NCBI GenBank assembly: GCA_900759105.1
Contig: CAAETY010000040.1
Coordinates: forward strand, 43,148-107,147
Source: Peptococcaceae bacterium
Lineage (GTDB): Bacteria > Bacillota > Peptococcia > Peptococcales > Peptococcaceae
Direction: 5' to 3'
Length of the DNA: 64,000 nucleotides
The notes beneath the pieces were generated by a model, which ran no database searches, had not been told where the DNA came from, and saw only the letters and a list, made by a program, of their open reading frames with translations. Positions 25,653 through 34,487 of this stretch are shown one piece after another. A program made the position numbers and the translations under genes. Within the stretch, counting starts at the first letter, position 1. Each line of letters starts with the position of its first letter.

Positions 25653-27927
25653 AGAGCTAAGCTGGCTACGCTTTAACGAACGTGTATTGGAAGAAGCGGA
25701 AGATAGTCGATTGCCGTTGTTTGAACGCATGCGTTTTATTTCTATTTTCGGCTCGAATTTAGACGAATTTTTCATGGTGCGTGTAGGTGGCTTGAGTGAT
25801 GCTGTAGCGATTACACCGGATTCTATTGATAAGAAATCACAGATGACTGCCGCAGAGCAGCTCGATATGGTTTACGGCGAAGTGCGTAACATTATGCCAC
25901 GTGTGGAAAAATGTTACGTTAATTTGATGCGTCAGTTACGTCAGCATGGGATTTATCAAATTTCACCGGCAAATGTAACAGAATATCAAGAACGTATGCT
26001 GGAACGCTATTTTAGTGAAGCGGTAAAACCTTATCTTTCTCCGCAAGTGATTGACTCTCATCATCCTTTTCCATATTTAAGTAATAAGGAGCAATACTTA
26101 TGCCTCGTTCTCGAAGGGGACGAAAAGAAACCGAATGTAGCAGTGGTTCCAATTATGAACAATAATTTTCCGCGCTACTATATTTTCCCAGACGAGTCCG
26201 GTCGTGGTTTTTGCTTCATTACTTCTGCGAATTTGGTATATTATTTTGCCGATAAGCTGCTACCAAAGAGCAAGATTACCGATAAATTTTTATTCCGTTT
26301 GACTCGTAATGGTGATTTACGTGTGGATGAAGCGCTTTATGATGAAGAACTTGACTGGCGCGATCAAATGGAAAAGTTGATAAAAACTCGCAAGCACTCT
26401 TCGGTGGTACGCGTGCAACTTTCTAAGGAAATTTCACCGGAAATTTTGCGCTATTTGTTGAAGCGTGTGAAGGCAAAAAATAAGAGCGTGATTGTTACAG
26501 AGCAATTGCCGCTGTCATTGAATTTTATTTTTGGTTTGTTTGGAGATTTGGCCGCTGAATTCCCAACGCTCAATTACGAAAATGTACAATCATTGATGCC
26601 TGCATGCATTTCCCCTGGGGATTCTATTATTCGTCACTTAGATCGATCCGGCGGCGATATTTTGCTTGCGTATCCATACCATTCCATGAAAACTTTCTTA
26701 GACCTTTTGGATGAAGCGGCAGTAGACCCTACAGTAACCTCCATTCACATTACTTTATATCGAATTGCTTCCGGGAGTAAGGTTGCGCAAGCACTTGCAA
26801 AGGCTGCTGAAAATGGCAAGAATGTTATGGTACTTGTAGAGCTTAAAGCGCGCTTTGACGAAGAGCATAACATTATTTGGTCTAAGCGCTTGGAAGAAGC
26901 CGGTTGCCAAGTAATTTATGGTTTTGATCAATATAAGGTTCACTCCAAGCTTTGTGTGATTACACGTAACGTAAACGGTGCCGTAAAGCATATCGTGCAA
27001 ATCGGGACCGGGAACTACAATGAAAAGACTGCGCGTCAGTACTCCGATTATAGCCTAATTACCACCAATACTGATATTGCTCATGAAGCTGTAAATGTGT
27101 TTGAAACCTTGAGTTTGGGACAATTTGTAGAGGACAGTAAGTATCTGTTGGTGGCACCGTTGCAAATGAAGCATCGTTTCATAGAATTGATTGACACTGA
27201 AATTGAGGCAGCAAACAACGGTTATCCGGCACGAGTGGTTGCAAAAATGAACGGTTTGAGCGATAAAGATATTATCGACAAGCTTATTGAAGCCTCTCAA
27301 GCCGGCGTTAAAATTACCATGTATATTCGCGGAATTTGCTGTATGCGTGCCGGTGTACCGGGCCTTACAGAAAATATCACCATTAAGAGTATGGTTGGTC
27401 GTTTCCTCGAGCATCCACGTGTGTTCCTCTTTGGTTATGGCGAACGCGAACATCTCTACATCGGCTCCGCTGACTGGATGACGCGTAATCTCAACTATCG
27501 CGTTGAAGTGGCTGTTGAAATTCTTGATAAGGAAGTAAAACAGACGATTTTTGATGTACTTGATATTATCAGCAAAGATAATATGCTTGCTCGTGTGCAG
27601 CAACCGGATGGCACGTATAAGCGTGTATATCCGCAGGAAGGCGAAAAGAAGATTGACAGCCAACGCGAACAATATGAAATGTTCAAGCGTTTGCGCATTG
27701 AAACATCCTGTATTGAACATGAAACGCGTAGTCGTACCGTCATTGAGGATGAAAACGTACCGGAAGAGATTGTAAAACAAGCGGCAGTGAGTCGTGTAAA
27801 GAACCGGGCGGAACAGCCGGCGACGAAAGCATCTGCAACGGTTCAACCATCTGTTCACCAAGAAGAACGTCGTGAGCCAAAAACGTTTATGCAACGACTG
27901 AAATACGTTTTGTTTGGTAAATTCTAA
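25615..27927 (+). CDS. ppk1: Polyphosphate kinase 1
   Basis: A 770-residue enzyme that reversibly polymerises ATP gamma-phosphate into polyphosphate. NRELSWLRFNERVLEEA and SNLDEFFMVRV mark the N-terminal domain. The phospholipase-D-like catalytic domains carry the autophosphorylated histidine in YKVHSKLCVITR and a second histidine in REHLYIGSADWMTRNL. A Lys/Arg/Gln-rich tail of about 60 residues extends past the usual end. It starts inside the 3' end of ppx with AAAGGAAG upstream. Confidence 0.96.
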   Translation: MSLEKNSNPYVNRELSWLRFNERVLEEAEDSRLPLFERMRFISIFGSNLDEFFMVRVGGLSDAVAITPDSIDKKSQMTAAEQLDMVYGEVRNIMPRVEKCYVNLMRQLRQHGIYQISPANVTEYQERMLERYFSEAVKPYLSPQVIDSHHPFPYLSNKEQYLCLVLEGDEKKPNVAVVPIMNNNFPRYYIFPDESGRGFCFITSANLVYYFADKLLPKSKITDKFLFRLTRNGDLRVDEALYDEELDWRDQMEKLIKTRKHSSVVRVQLSKEISPEILRYLLKRVKAKNKSVIVTEQLPLSLNFIFGLFGDLAAEFPTLNYENVQSLMPACISPGDSIIRHLDRSGGDILLAYPYHSMKTFLDLLDEAAVDPTVTSIHITLYRIASGSKVAQALAKAAENGKNVMVLVELKARFDEEHNIIWSKRLEEAGCQVIYGFDQYKVHSKLCVITRNVNGAVKHIVQIGTGNYNEKTARQYSDYSLITTNTDIAHEAVNVFETLSLGQFVEDSKYLLVAPLQMKHRFIELIDTEIEAANNGYPARVVAKMNGLSDKDIIDKLIEASQAGVKITMYIRGICCMRAGVPGLTENITIKSMVGRFLEHPRVFLFGYGEREHLYIGSADWMTRNLNYRVEVAVEILDKEVKQTIFDVLDIISKDNMLARVQQPDGTYKRVYPQEGEKKIDSQREQYEMFKRLRIETSCIEHETRSRTVIEDENVPEEIVKQAAVSRVKNRAEQPATKASATVQPSVHQEERREPKTFMQRLKYVLFGKF

Positions 27928-27934
27928 AAATAGC

Positions 27935-27984
27935 AAAGACCGACTGTCCACTGATGAGATATGCTTGACAGTCGGTCTTTTTCT
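27935..27984 (+). terminator. Rho-independent terminator after ppk1
   Basis: AAAGACCGACTGTC / GACAGTCGGTCTTT, 14-bp perfect stem with T run. Confidence 0.93.
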
Positions 27985-27994
27985 ATGCGTTTTG

Positions 27995-28024
27995 TTGACT
28001 GAGAATGGCATAAAAAGCTATAAT
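27995..28024 (+). promoter_or_regulatory. Promoter of glnS
   Basis: TTGACT, 18-base spacer, perfect TATAAT, about 30 bases before glnS. Confidence 0.8.
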
Positions 28025-28054
28025 AGAGAGCATGAAATACAAAGGGGGCTGCTT

Positions 28055-29725
28055 ATGAGCCAGGAAATGGAACACGCTTCTACGAACTTTATTGAAGCGA
28101 TTATTAATAATGACATTGAAAACGGACAAAAAGAAATTGTGACCCGTTTTCCACCGGAACCAAACGGTTTCCTTCATATTGGGCATGCAAAGTCTATCTT
28201 TTTGAACTTTGGTTTGGCTAAGAAATACAATGGGTCTTGCTATTTGCGTTTTGACGATACCAACCCAATGAAGGAAGAGGAAGAATATATTAACGCTATC
28301 CAACGCGATGTGAAATGGTTGGGCGGCGTTTGGGATGGTGAAGTAAACTACGCATCCAATTATTTTGAATACTTTTATGAAGGTGCTGTTGAACTCATCA
28401 AGAATGGCTTGGCTTATGTCGATGATTCAACCGCCGAAGAATTGCGTGCAATGCGTGGTACTTTGACAGAACCGGGCGTAGAAAGTCCATATCGTAAGCG
28501 TACTGTAGAAGAGAATTTAGATCTTTTCAAAAGAATGCGTGATGGTGAATTTGCACCGGGAAGTTGCATTCTTCGTGCGAAGATTGATATGACCTCTTCT
28601 AACATGAATATGCGTGATCCTGCAATTTACCGCATTGTTGATGCAAGTCATCCACGTACAGGCAATGCTTGGCATATTTATCCAATGTATGATTATGCGC
28701 ATCCATTGGAAGATGCTATTGAAGGCATTACACATTCTATCTGTACTTTAGAATTTGAGGACCACCGTCCACTTTATGATTGGGTATTGGATCATCTTCA
28801 ACATATGCCATTTATTAAATTCAGATCTCATCAGATTGAATTTGCACGTTTAGAAATCGAAAATACCGTAACCAGTAAGCGTAAATTGAAAGCGCTTGTT
28901 GATGCAGGTTTAGTAGATGGTTGGGATGACCCGCGCCTTCCTACGATTGCTGGCTTACGTCGTCGTGGCTATACGCCGGCGGCTTTACGTGATTTCTGTG
29001 AACGTATCGGTGTGGCAAAGACCAACTCTAAGGTTGAAACCGGCTATTTACTCCATTGCTTGCGTGAAGACTTAAACATGAACGCACCGCGTACGATGGG
29101 TGTGCTTCGCCCGCTTAAAGTTACTATTACCAATTATCCTGAAGGTCAAATCGAAATGTTGCCTGCACTTGTGAACCCAAATGACCCTGATGCAGGAACC
29201 TATGAAATTCCATTTGGTCGACATCTCTATATTGAAAGAGAAGATTTCCGTGAAGAAGCAAACAACAAATATCATCGCTTAAAACCGGGCAAAGAAGTTC
29301 GATTGAAATATGCGTACATTATTCAGTGTGATGATTATGTGAAGGATGAAGAAACAGGAGAAATCCTTGAATTACTTTGCTCTTATGACCCAACCACTAT
29401 TAGCGGTGGTCCAAACAGTGGGCGCAAGGTGAAGGGAACCCTTCATTGGGTAGAAGCAACCAATGCTATTGATGCGACGGCGCACCTTTACGGCGATTTG
29501 CTTGACTTTGAATCTGAAGCAGAAGATATTGTTGATAAGTTTAACAAAAACAGCCTTCAAGTATTAGAAGGCGTAAAACTTGAGCCAATGATGAAAAATG
29601 TTGAAGCCGGTCAAACCTTCCAATTCTTACGTAATGGATATTTCTGTGTTGATTCCAAGTACACAACTGATGACCATATTGTGTTAAATCAAACAGTTAC
29701 CCTCAAGGATAGTTTTAAGGGGTGA
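28055..29725 (+). CDS. glnS: Glutaminyl-tRNA synthetase
   Basis: A 556-residue class I synthetase charging tRNA-Gln directly. The HIGH motif is in PPEPNGFLHIGHAKS, the KMSKS equivalent is VTSKRKL, and LRFDDTNP and the C-terminal beta-barrel anticodon domains follow. Many Bacillota lack GlnRS and instead make Gln-tRNA through GatCAB, so this gene suggests acquisition by transfer. The ATG at 28055 is supported by AAAGGGGGCT upstream and by the family start. It is followed by plsC. Confidence 0.96.
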   Translation: MSQEMEHASTNFIEAIINNDIENGQKEIVTRFPPEPNGFLHIGHAKSIFLNFGLAKKYNGSCYLRFDDTNPMKEEEEYINAIQRDVKWLGGVWDGEVNYASNYFEYFYEGAVELIKNGLAYVDDSTAEELRAMRGTLTEPGVESPYRKRTVEENLDLFKRMRDGEFAPGSCILRAKIDMTSSNMNMRDPAIYRIVDASHPRTGNAWHIYPMYDYAHPLEDAIEGITHSICTLEFEDHRPLYDWVLDHLQHMPFIKFRSHQIEFARLEIENTVTSKRKLKALVDAGLVDGWDDPRLPTIAGLRRRGYTPAALRDFCERIGVAKTNSKVETGYLLHCLREDLNMNAPRTMGVLRPLKVTITNYPEGQIEMLPALVNPNDPDAGTYEIPFGRHLYIEREDFREEANNKYHRLKPGKEVRLKYAYIIQCDDYVKDEETGEILELLCSYDPTTISGGPNSGRKVKGTLHWVEATNAIDATAHLYGDLLDFESEAEDIVDKFNKNSLQVLEGVKLEPMMKNVEAGQTFQFLRNGYFCVDSKYTTDDHIVLNQTVTLKDSFKG

Positions 29726-29730
29726 GTGAT

Positions 29731-30498
29731 GTGAAGTACGTCAGAAGTTTGTTTGCATACATTTGGCTGGCGTTGGTGTTGGTTGTATGCTTACCGCTTC
29801 GTGCAAAAGTAAATAAACTGGCGGAAAACGATTTTACCAAAGCGCAAGAAAAAATGTGGTCTTTTGCCAGTTGGGTAGGCAGAATGGGATGCAGCATTAT
29901 TGGCGTGGACCTAACTGTCAAGGGTGTGGAAAACGTACCGATGGATGGGTCTGTAGTATTTGTTGGTAACCATCAAAGCATGTTTGATGCGCCAGTGATG
30001 CTTGCAGCGATTCCACGTCCAAGTAGCTTTATCGTAAAGGAAGAACTCAAAAAAGTGCCTGTGTTTGCAGGTTGGGTTGAAGCGATGAATTGCTACTTTT
30101 TACCACGTGGTGAGTCCAGAAAATCATTGGAAGTTATCATTGCTGCGGCGAAGCTTTTGAAAAAGAATGACCATGGGATGATTATTTTCCCTGAGGGTAC
30201 GCGCAGTGATGATGGTTCTATGCGCCCCTTCAAGCCGGGTAGCTTAAAAATTGCCACACGAGGCGGGGCGGCTATCGTACCTTTTGCTATTGAACATAGT
30301 TTTGATGTAATGCCACGTGGGACTATTTGGATGAAGAAGGTTCCTGTAACGGTGACGTTCCTTCCGGCGATTTCTCCGGAAGAAGCCAAAGCAAAAGATA
30401 CCACCGAATTGACACGCGGGATTGTACAAGACATTGCCGGCATTGTTGGCTGTCCGGCTCCGATTGAAAACGCTCCTGAAGAACAACAAGCAATATAA
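29731..30498 (+). CDS. plsC: 1-acyl-sn-glycerol-3-phosphate acyltransferase
   Basis: A 255-residue membrane-bound acyltransferase that makes phosphatidic acid. One N-terminal transmembrane helix is followed by the catalytic NHQSMFD (HxxxxD) block and the FPEGTRSDDG block. GTG 29731 is preferred because AAGGGG ends at 29722, eight bases upstream. It starts five bases after glnS and precedes murT, so these form a mixed operon. Confidence 0.92.
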   Translation: MKYVRSLFAYIWLALVLVVCLPLRAKVNKLAENDFTKAQEKMWSFASWVGRMGCSIIGVDLTVKGVENVPMDGSVVFVGNHQSMFDAPVMLAAIPRPSSFIVKEELKKVPVFAGWVEAMNCYFLPRGESRKSLEVIIAAAKLLKKNDHGMIIFPEGTRSDDGSMRPFKPGSLKIATRGGAAIVPFAIEHSFDVMPRGTIWMKKVPVTVTFLPAISPEEAKAKDTTELTRGIVQDIAGIVGCPAPIENAPEEQQAI

Positions 30499-30516
30499 GA
30501 AAGATGGAGGTTGTGT

Positions 30517-31869
30517 ATGAACATTCGTGCTAGACTGGCTACTGTAGCCGGAAAATCAACTAAATTTATCTTGGAAAAAACCCGTGGCGGCGGTTCCAGC
30601 TTACCTGGAAAAGTTGCTATGAAATTAGATCCTGCGGTGTTAGCGGAATTGTCCGAGGATTACCGCGTGGTAATGATTACCGGGACCAATGGCAAAACAC
30701 TGACCACGTCGTTCATCACAAAAATTTTTCAAGCAAAATTCGGAAATGTGCTAACCAATCCAACCGGTGCCAACATGCTTCAAGGTATTGTGTCTTGTTT
30801 CCTTGGAGCTGACACCAAGAAGGGTGAAACAAAGTATGCAGTGCTTGAAGTTGATGAAGCAACCTTGAAGCACGTAACAAAATACATTAAACCGGAAGTG
30901 GTCGTGTTTACAAACTTATTCCGTGACCAAATGGATCGCTACGGCGAGATTGATACAACCTATGCACTGATGCGCGAAGGGATTGCACTTGCGCCAAATG
31001 CAACGATTATTGCTAATGGTGACCTGCCGATGTTTTCAAGCATAAAGCTTGATAATCCGGTAGAATACTTTGGCTTTGCACACCAAGCTGATGAGGGACA
31101 AACCGCTCATTACAATACCGACGGCATCCTTTGTCCGGTATGTGATAATATATTGCATTATAAGCTTTTGACTTATGCGAATCTCGGGAAATTCTATTGC
31201 CCACATTGTGATTTTAAGCGTCCGGAACTGGCGCATGCAGTGACCGCTATTCGTTCCTTAACGCCGGAATCTTCAAGCTTTGACATTGATGGTGAAACTT
31301 TCGATTTGCCAATTGCGGGTCTTTACAATATTTACAATGCGCTTGCTGCTTATAGTGTGGCGAAGCATTTTGATATTGATGACCGCTATATCAAGCGAGG
31401 CTTTGATGCGGCACAACGTGTCTTTGGTCGCCAAGAACATATTAATATTGGTGGCAAAGATGTGGTAATGAATCTCATTAAGAATCCGGTTGGCTTCAAT
31501 CAAATTGTTGACTTACTCGCAACGGATTCGGCCGAATTTTCATTGGTATCCCTCTTGAATGACCGTCCTGCTGATGGTACTGATGTAAGCTGGATTTGGG
31601 ATGGCGATTTTGAAAAATTGGTATCTCTTACGACTGGTCGTCCTGTGATTTTGTCTGGGATTCGTGTGGAAGATTTGTCGACGCGCTTTGAAGTGGCTGG
31701 ATTAGCAAAGAACGAGCAAGTACTTGAACAAGATTTAAGCAAGCTTGCAGATTTGATTAAGCAAGCACCAACTCATAAGGTATACATTCTTGCGACTTAC
31801 ACAGCAACCCTCGATTTACGCCATGTTTTAGCGGAACAGGGTTATTTGAAGGAAGGGAAGAGTCGATGA
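30517..31869 (+). CDS. murT: Lipid II isoglutaminyl synthase, Mur ligase subunit MurT
   Basis: A 450-residue Mur-ligase-like protein with the ATP-binding MITGTNGKTLTT motif and a characteristic Cys4 zinc ribbon inserted in the central domain (CPVCDN...CPHCDF). The C-terminal DUF1727 domain marks it as MurT rather than MurC-F. With GatD it amidates the alpha-carboxyl of D-Glu in lipid II. GGAGG lies six bases before the ATG. It overlaps gatD by four bases (ATGA). Confidence 0.93.
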   Translation: MNIRARLATVAGKSTKFILEKTRGGGSSLPGKVAMKLDPAVLAELSEDYRVVMITGTNGKTLTTSFITKIFQAKFGNVLTNPTGANMLQGIVSCFLGADTKKGETKYAVLEVDEATLKHVTKYIKPEVVVFTNLFRDQMDRYGEIDTTYALMREGIALAPNATIIANGDLPMFSSIKLDNPVEYFGFAHQADEGQTAHYNTDGILCPVCDNILHYKLLTYANLGKFYCPHCDFKRPELAHAVTAIRSLTPESSSFDIDGETFDLPIAGLYNIYNALAAYSVAKHFDIDDRYIKRGFDAAQRVFGRQEHINIGGKDVVMNLIKNPVGFNQIVDLLATDSAEFSLVSLLNDRPADGTDVSWIWDGDFEKLVSLTTGRPVILSGIRVEDLSTRFEVAGLAKNEQVLEQDLSKLADLIKQAPTHKVYILATYTATLDLRHVLAEQGYLKEGKSR

Positions 31870-32516
31870 AGGTACGCATCTGCCATCTCTATGGCAATTT
31901 GCTCAATACTTACGGCGATAATGGCAATTTGCTGATGCTTCAGCATGTAGCTCGTGAGATGGGGCATGAGGTAGAGACGACCATTGTGAGCTTAAAGGAA
32001 CCATTTATTGCAAGTCATTACAATGTACTTTTTATTGGCGGTGGTCAAGACCGGGAACAGATGGTTATCGCAAAGGATCTTCCGTCAAAACGTAATGAAC
32101 TTGTGAAATACATAGAAAATGGTGGCTGTGGATTGGCAATTTGCGGAGGCTACCAGCTTCTGGGCAAATATTATGAAACAGCACATGGAGAACGAATTGA
32201 AGGCCTTGGTGCATTGCCACACATTACAAAGCGTCAAATTGACAATCGTTTTATCGGTGACATTGAAATCTACAATGAACACTTTGATGAAACATATATA
32301 GGCTTTGAAAATCATAATGGGAGAACCTTTTTGGGTCCGGGCGAAGAGCCATTGGGTATTGTAAAAGTTGGTTTTGGCAATAACGGTGAAGATGGAACAG
32401 AAGGTGCTATTTATAAAAATATATTTTGCTCCTATTTTCACGGTCCTTTGCTTGTGCGCAATCGTCACTTGGCAGAGCGAATCATTAAAAAAGCGATAAT
32501 AAACGCAAAGAAGTAA
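31866..32516 (+). CDS. gatD: Lipid II isoglutaminyl synthase, glutamine amidotransferase subunit GatD
   Basis: A 216-residue CobB/CobQ-type class I amidotransferase that frees ammonia from glutamine for MurT. The nucleophile is the cysteine of AICGGYQLLG and the catalytic histidine is in YFHGPLL; GGGQDREQ lies at the oxyanion region. The four-base overlap with murT indicates translational coupling of the two subunits. Confidence 0.94.
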   Translation: MKVRICHLYGNLLNTYGDNGNLLMLQHVAREMGHEVETTIVSLKEPFIASHYNVLFIGGGQDREQMVIAKDLPSKRNELVKYIENGGCGLAICGGYQLLGKYYETAHGERIEGLGALPHITKRQIDNRFIGDIEIYNEHFDETYIGFENHNGRTFLGPGEEPLGIVKVGFGNNGEDGTEGAIYKNIFCSYFHGPLLVRNRHLAERIIKKAIINAKK

Positions 32517-32524
32517 TGAATATT

Positions 32525-32555
32525 AAAAGACTGCCCGGCATAGAGGCAGTCTTTT
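32525..32555 (+). terminator. Rho-independent terminator after gatD
   Basis: AAAGACTGCC / GGCAGTCTTT stem followed by T residues. Confidence 0.9.
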
Positions 32556-32596
32556 TGTGTAGATAGAACATATTGAAATGCAAGGGAGAGAAGTGG

Positions 32597-33289
32597 ATGA
32601 TAGCAACCATTATTAATACAATTGTTGTAATTATTGGGGCGCTTTTAGGAAATTATTTGAAACGTGGAATACCGGAGAAATTGCGTGGGCAAATGGTGCA
32701 GATTTTGGGTGTGTGCGTCATTTTAATTGGTTTACGTATGGCGCTTTCAGGTGAAAATGACCTCATAGTGGTGCTTTCAATTGCTGTCGGTACGGTAATG
32801 GGTTATTGCTGTCACCTAGAGGAGCATGTGAATAACTTAGGAGCGCGTGTGAAAGCGCTTAGTAATATTGAAGATGACCGCTTTGTCGAAGGATTTGTGT
32901 CGGCAAGCTTACTTTTCAGCATTGGCGCAATGTCCATTGTGGGCTCTTTTGAAGCCGGACTGCATCATAATTACGATATCATCCTCACAAAAACAGTGCT
33001 TGACGGTGTAATGAGCATTGTTCTGGGCTCGACCTTGGGGATTGGCGTAGCATTTTCAGCGATTGTTATCTTTCTTTACCAAGGGCTTTTTACAATGCTT
33101 GCGGGCGTCTTATCGCCTTTTCTGACTGATTTGGTAATCAGTTATCTCAGTGCGACCGGTGGTGTGATTATTGTGGCAATTGGGATTGACGTGTCAGGCT
33201 TAAAGGAAATCAATACCACAAATAGCTTGCCGGCCTTGTTGGTGGCAGTGGGATTTGGGCTGCTGTTGCCAATTTTGGGTGTAGCGTAA
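32597..33289 (+). CDS. DUF554-family membrane protein (YqgA/YdfK-like)
   Basis: About 230 residues with six or seven hydrophobic segments. The N-terminal INTIVVIIGALLGNYLKRGIP and FVSASLLFSIGAMSIVGSFEAGL are the hallmarks of the DUF554 family of putative transporters. The substrate is unknown. ATG 32597 follows GGGAGAG. Ten bases further begins the segment with the barnase gene. Confidence 0.85.
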   Translation: MIATIINTIVVIIGALLGNYLKRGIPEKLRGQMVQILGVCVILIGLRMALSGENDLIVVLSIAVGTVMGYCCHLEEHVNNLGARVKALSNIEDDRFVEGFVSASLLFSIGAMSIVGSFEAGLHHNYDIILTKTVLDGVMSIVLGSTLGIGVAFSAIVIFLYQGLFTMLAGVLSPFLTDLVISYLSATGGVIIVAIGIDVSGLKEINTTNSLPALLVAVGFGLLLPILGVA

Positions 33290-33334
33290 CTGATTATTTT
33301 GGCTATGATGCGTAAGAAAGGAGAGAAAGAAATT

Positions 33335-33790
33335 ATGAAAAAAATAGTGGCGCTGTTACTGAGTGTGCTTTTAAGTATTGGAATGCTGGTTGGTTGTGTC
33401 GACAATACGCCGGTGCCGGAGCAAGCAACCAATGTTACAATTACAGAAGATGGGAGCTATACTTCTAAAGAGGAGGTTGCTGCATATATAGCGACTTATG
33501 ATAAGCTTCCGGGAAATTATATTACGAAAAAAGAAGCGAAAGCTTTGGGATGGCAAACAAAAGGCACCTTAGATGAAGTGGCACCGGGGAAATCCATCGG
33601 CGGTGATTATTTTGGAAACTATGAAGGGACGTTGCCGGAAGAACCGGGGCGCGAATATCACGAGTGTGATATTGATTATGAATCCGGTAATCGCAATGCC
33701 AAACGTCTTGTTTATTCCAATGATGGAAATATTTACTATACAGAAGACCACTATAAAACCTTTGAACATTTATATGGGGACGACCAATGA
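33335..33790 (+). CDS. Barnase-family extracellular ribonuclease, lipoprotein-type signal
   Basis: A 151-residue protein. The first 20 residues are a basic and hydrophobic signal ending LVGC, a lipobox, so export and lipid anchoring are likely. The mature part is a microbial guanyl-specific RNase: YIATYDKLPGNYITKKEA, then the catalytic glutamate in HECDIDY, arginines in NRNAKRLVYS and the catalytic histidine in EDHYKTF. These correspond to barnase Glu73, Arg83/Arg87 and His102, so it should be active. AAAGGAGAG precedes the ATG. It overlaps the barstar gene by four bases. Confidence 0.93.
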   Translation: MKKIVALLLSVLLSIGMLVGCVDNTPVPEQATNVTITEDGSYTSKEEVAAYIATYDKLPGNYITKKEAKALGWQTKGTLDEVAPGKSIGGDYFGNYEGTLPEEPGREYHECDIDYESGNRNAKRLVYSNDGNIYYTEDHYKTFEHLYGDDQ

Positions 33791-34017
33791 AAGAAATAAT
33801 CATCGACTTTAACAAATATAATGATATAACAGCGTTTCATAAGGATATCAAAGAACGTCTGAATTTGTCTGACTACTATGGCGAAAATTTGGATGCGCTT
33901 CACGATGAAATTGAGTCCATGCCTGAAGATGCTTTTAAATTTCTTTTTTTCTATGGGGGAAAGATTCCACGTAAACAACAGGTGCAAATCGCAAAAATTC
34001 TCTTGAGAAAAATATAA
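33787..34017 (+). CDS. Barstar-family ribonuclease inhibitor
   Basis: A 76-residue cytoplasmic inhibitor that protects the cell from the preceding RNase. The inhibitory helix YYGENLDALHDEI keeps the residues matching barstar Tyr29, Asp35 and Asp39. It is slightly shorter than the 90-residue barstar because the C-terminus is reduced. The ATGA overlap with the RNase gene ensures co-expression. Confidence 0.93.
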   Translation: MKEIIIDFNKYNDITAFHKDIKERLNLSDYYGENLDALHDEIESMPEDAFKFLFFYGGKIPRKQQVQIAKILLRKI

Positions 34018-34033
34018 AAGCGAGGCGTTGAAC

Positions 34034-34429
34034 ATGAAGCAAAGATTAAAGCATATCATTGCATTATTATTGATGGTGCTTGTGCTTTTTACCGGCTGTG
34101 GCGGACCGGGCAGTGCCACCTATACACAGGTAGATGGCGCGAAAGCACAAACAATGATGCAGGAATCCGATGAGTATATTATTGTTGATGTGCGCACGCC
34201 GAAAGAGTATGCTGAAATGCATGTTAAAGGTGCTATCAACGTACCGAATGAAAGCATTGGAGACGAAGCAATTGCGGAACTTCCTGATAAAGAACAGCAA
34301 ATATTTGTTTATTACCGCAGCGGTCGTCGTAGCAAACAAGCGAGTGATAAACTCGCGGCGATGGGATATAGCAATATTGTAGAATTTGGTGGCATTAAAG
34401 ATTGGGAAGGACCAACAGAATCCGAATAA
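34034..34429 (+). CDS. Rhodanese-like lipoprotein lacking the catalytic cysteine
   Basis: 131 residues. The N-terminal signal ends LFTGCGG, a lipobox, so the protein is exported and lipid-anchored. The rhodanese fold is clear from VDVRTPKEYAEMHVKGAINVP and the C-terminal GGIKDWEGP. The active loop reads VYYRSGRRS where active family members have VYCRSG, so the sulfur-accepting cysteine is replaced by tyrosine. It is therefore unlikely to be a sulfurtransferase and may be a binding domain. It sits 16 bases after barstar. Confidence 0.86.
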   Translation: MKQRLKHIIALLLMVLVLFTGCGGPGSATYTQVDGAKAQTMMQESDEYIIVDVRTPKEYAEMHVKGAINVPNESIGDEAIAELPDKEQQIFVYYRSGRRSKQASDKLAAMGYSNIVEFGGIKDWEGPTESE

Positions 34430-34436
34430 TAAAACG

Positions 34437-34480
34437 AAAAAACGAGCTTTCACTTTGTTTGGAGTGAAAGCTCGTTTTAT
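34437..34480. terminator. Bidirectional terminator
   Basis: AAAACGAGCTTTCACT / AGTGAAAGCTCGTTTT, 16-bp stem with an 8-base loop, between the rhodanese-like gene and the convergent LCP gene. Confidence 0.92.
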
Positions 34481-34487
34481 ATGCGTA

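Noticed and set aside
27055..28011. A 318-codon minus-strand ORF across the end of ppk1 and the glnS promoter
   Set aside because: Antisense to conserved ppk1 catalytic motifs and crossing a strong terminator; Cys/Phe/His-rich composition typical of shadow frames.
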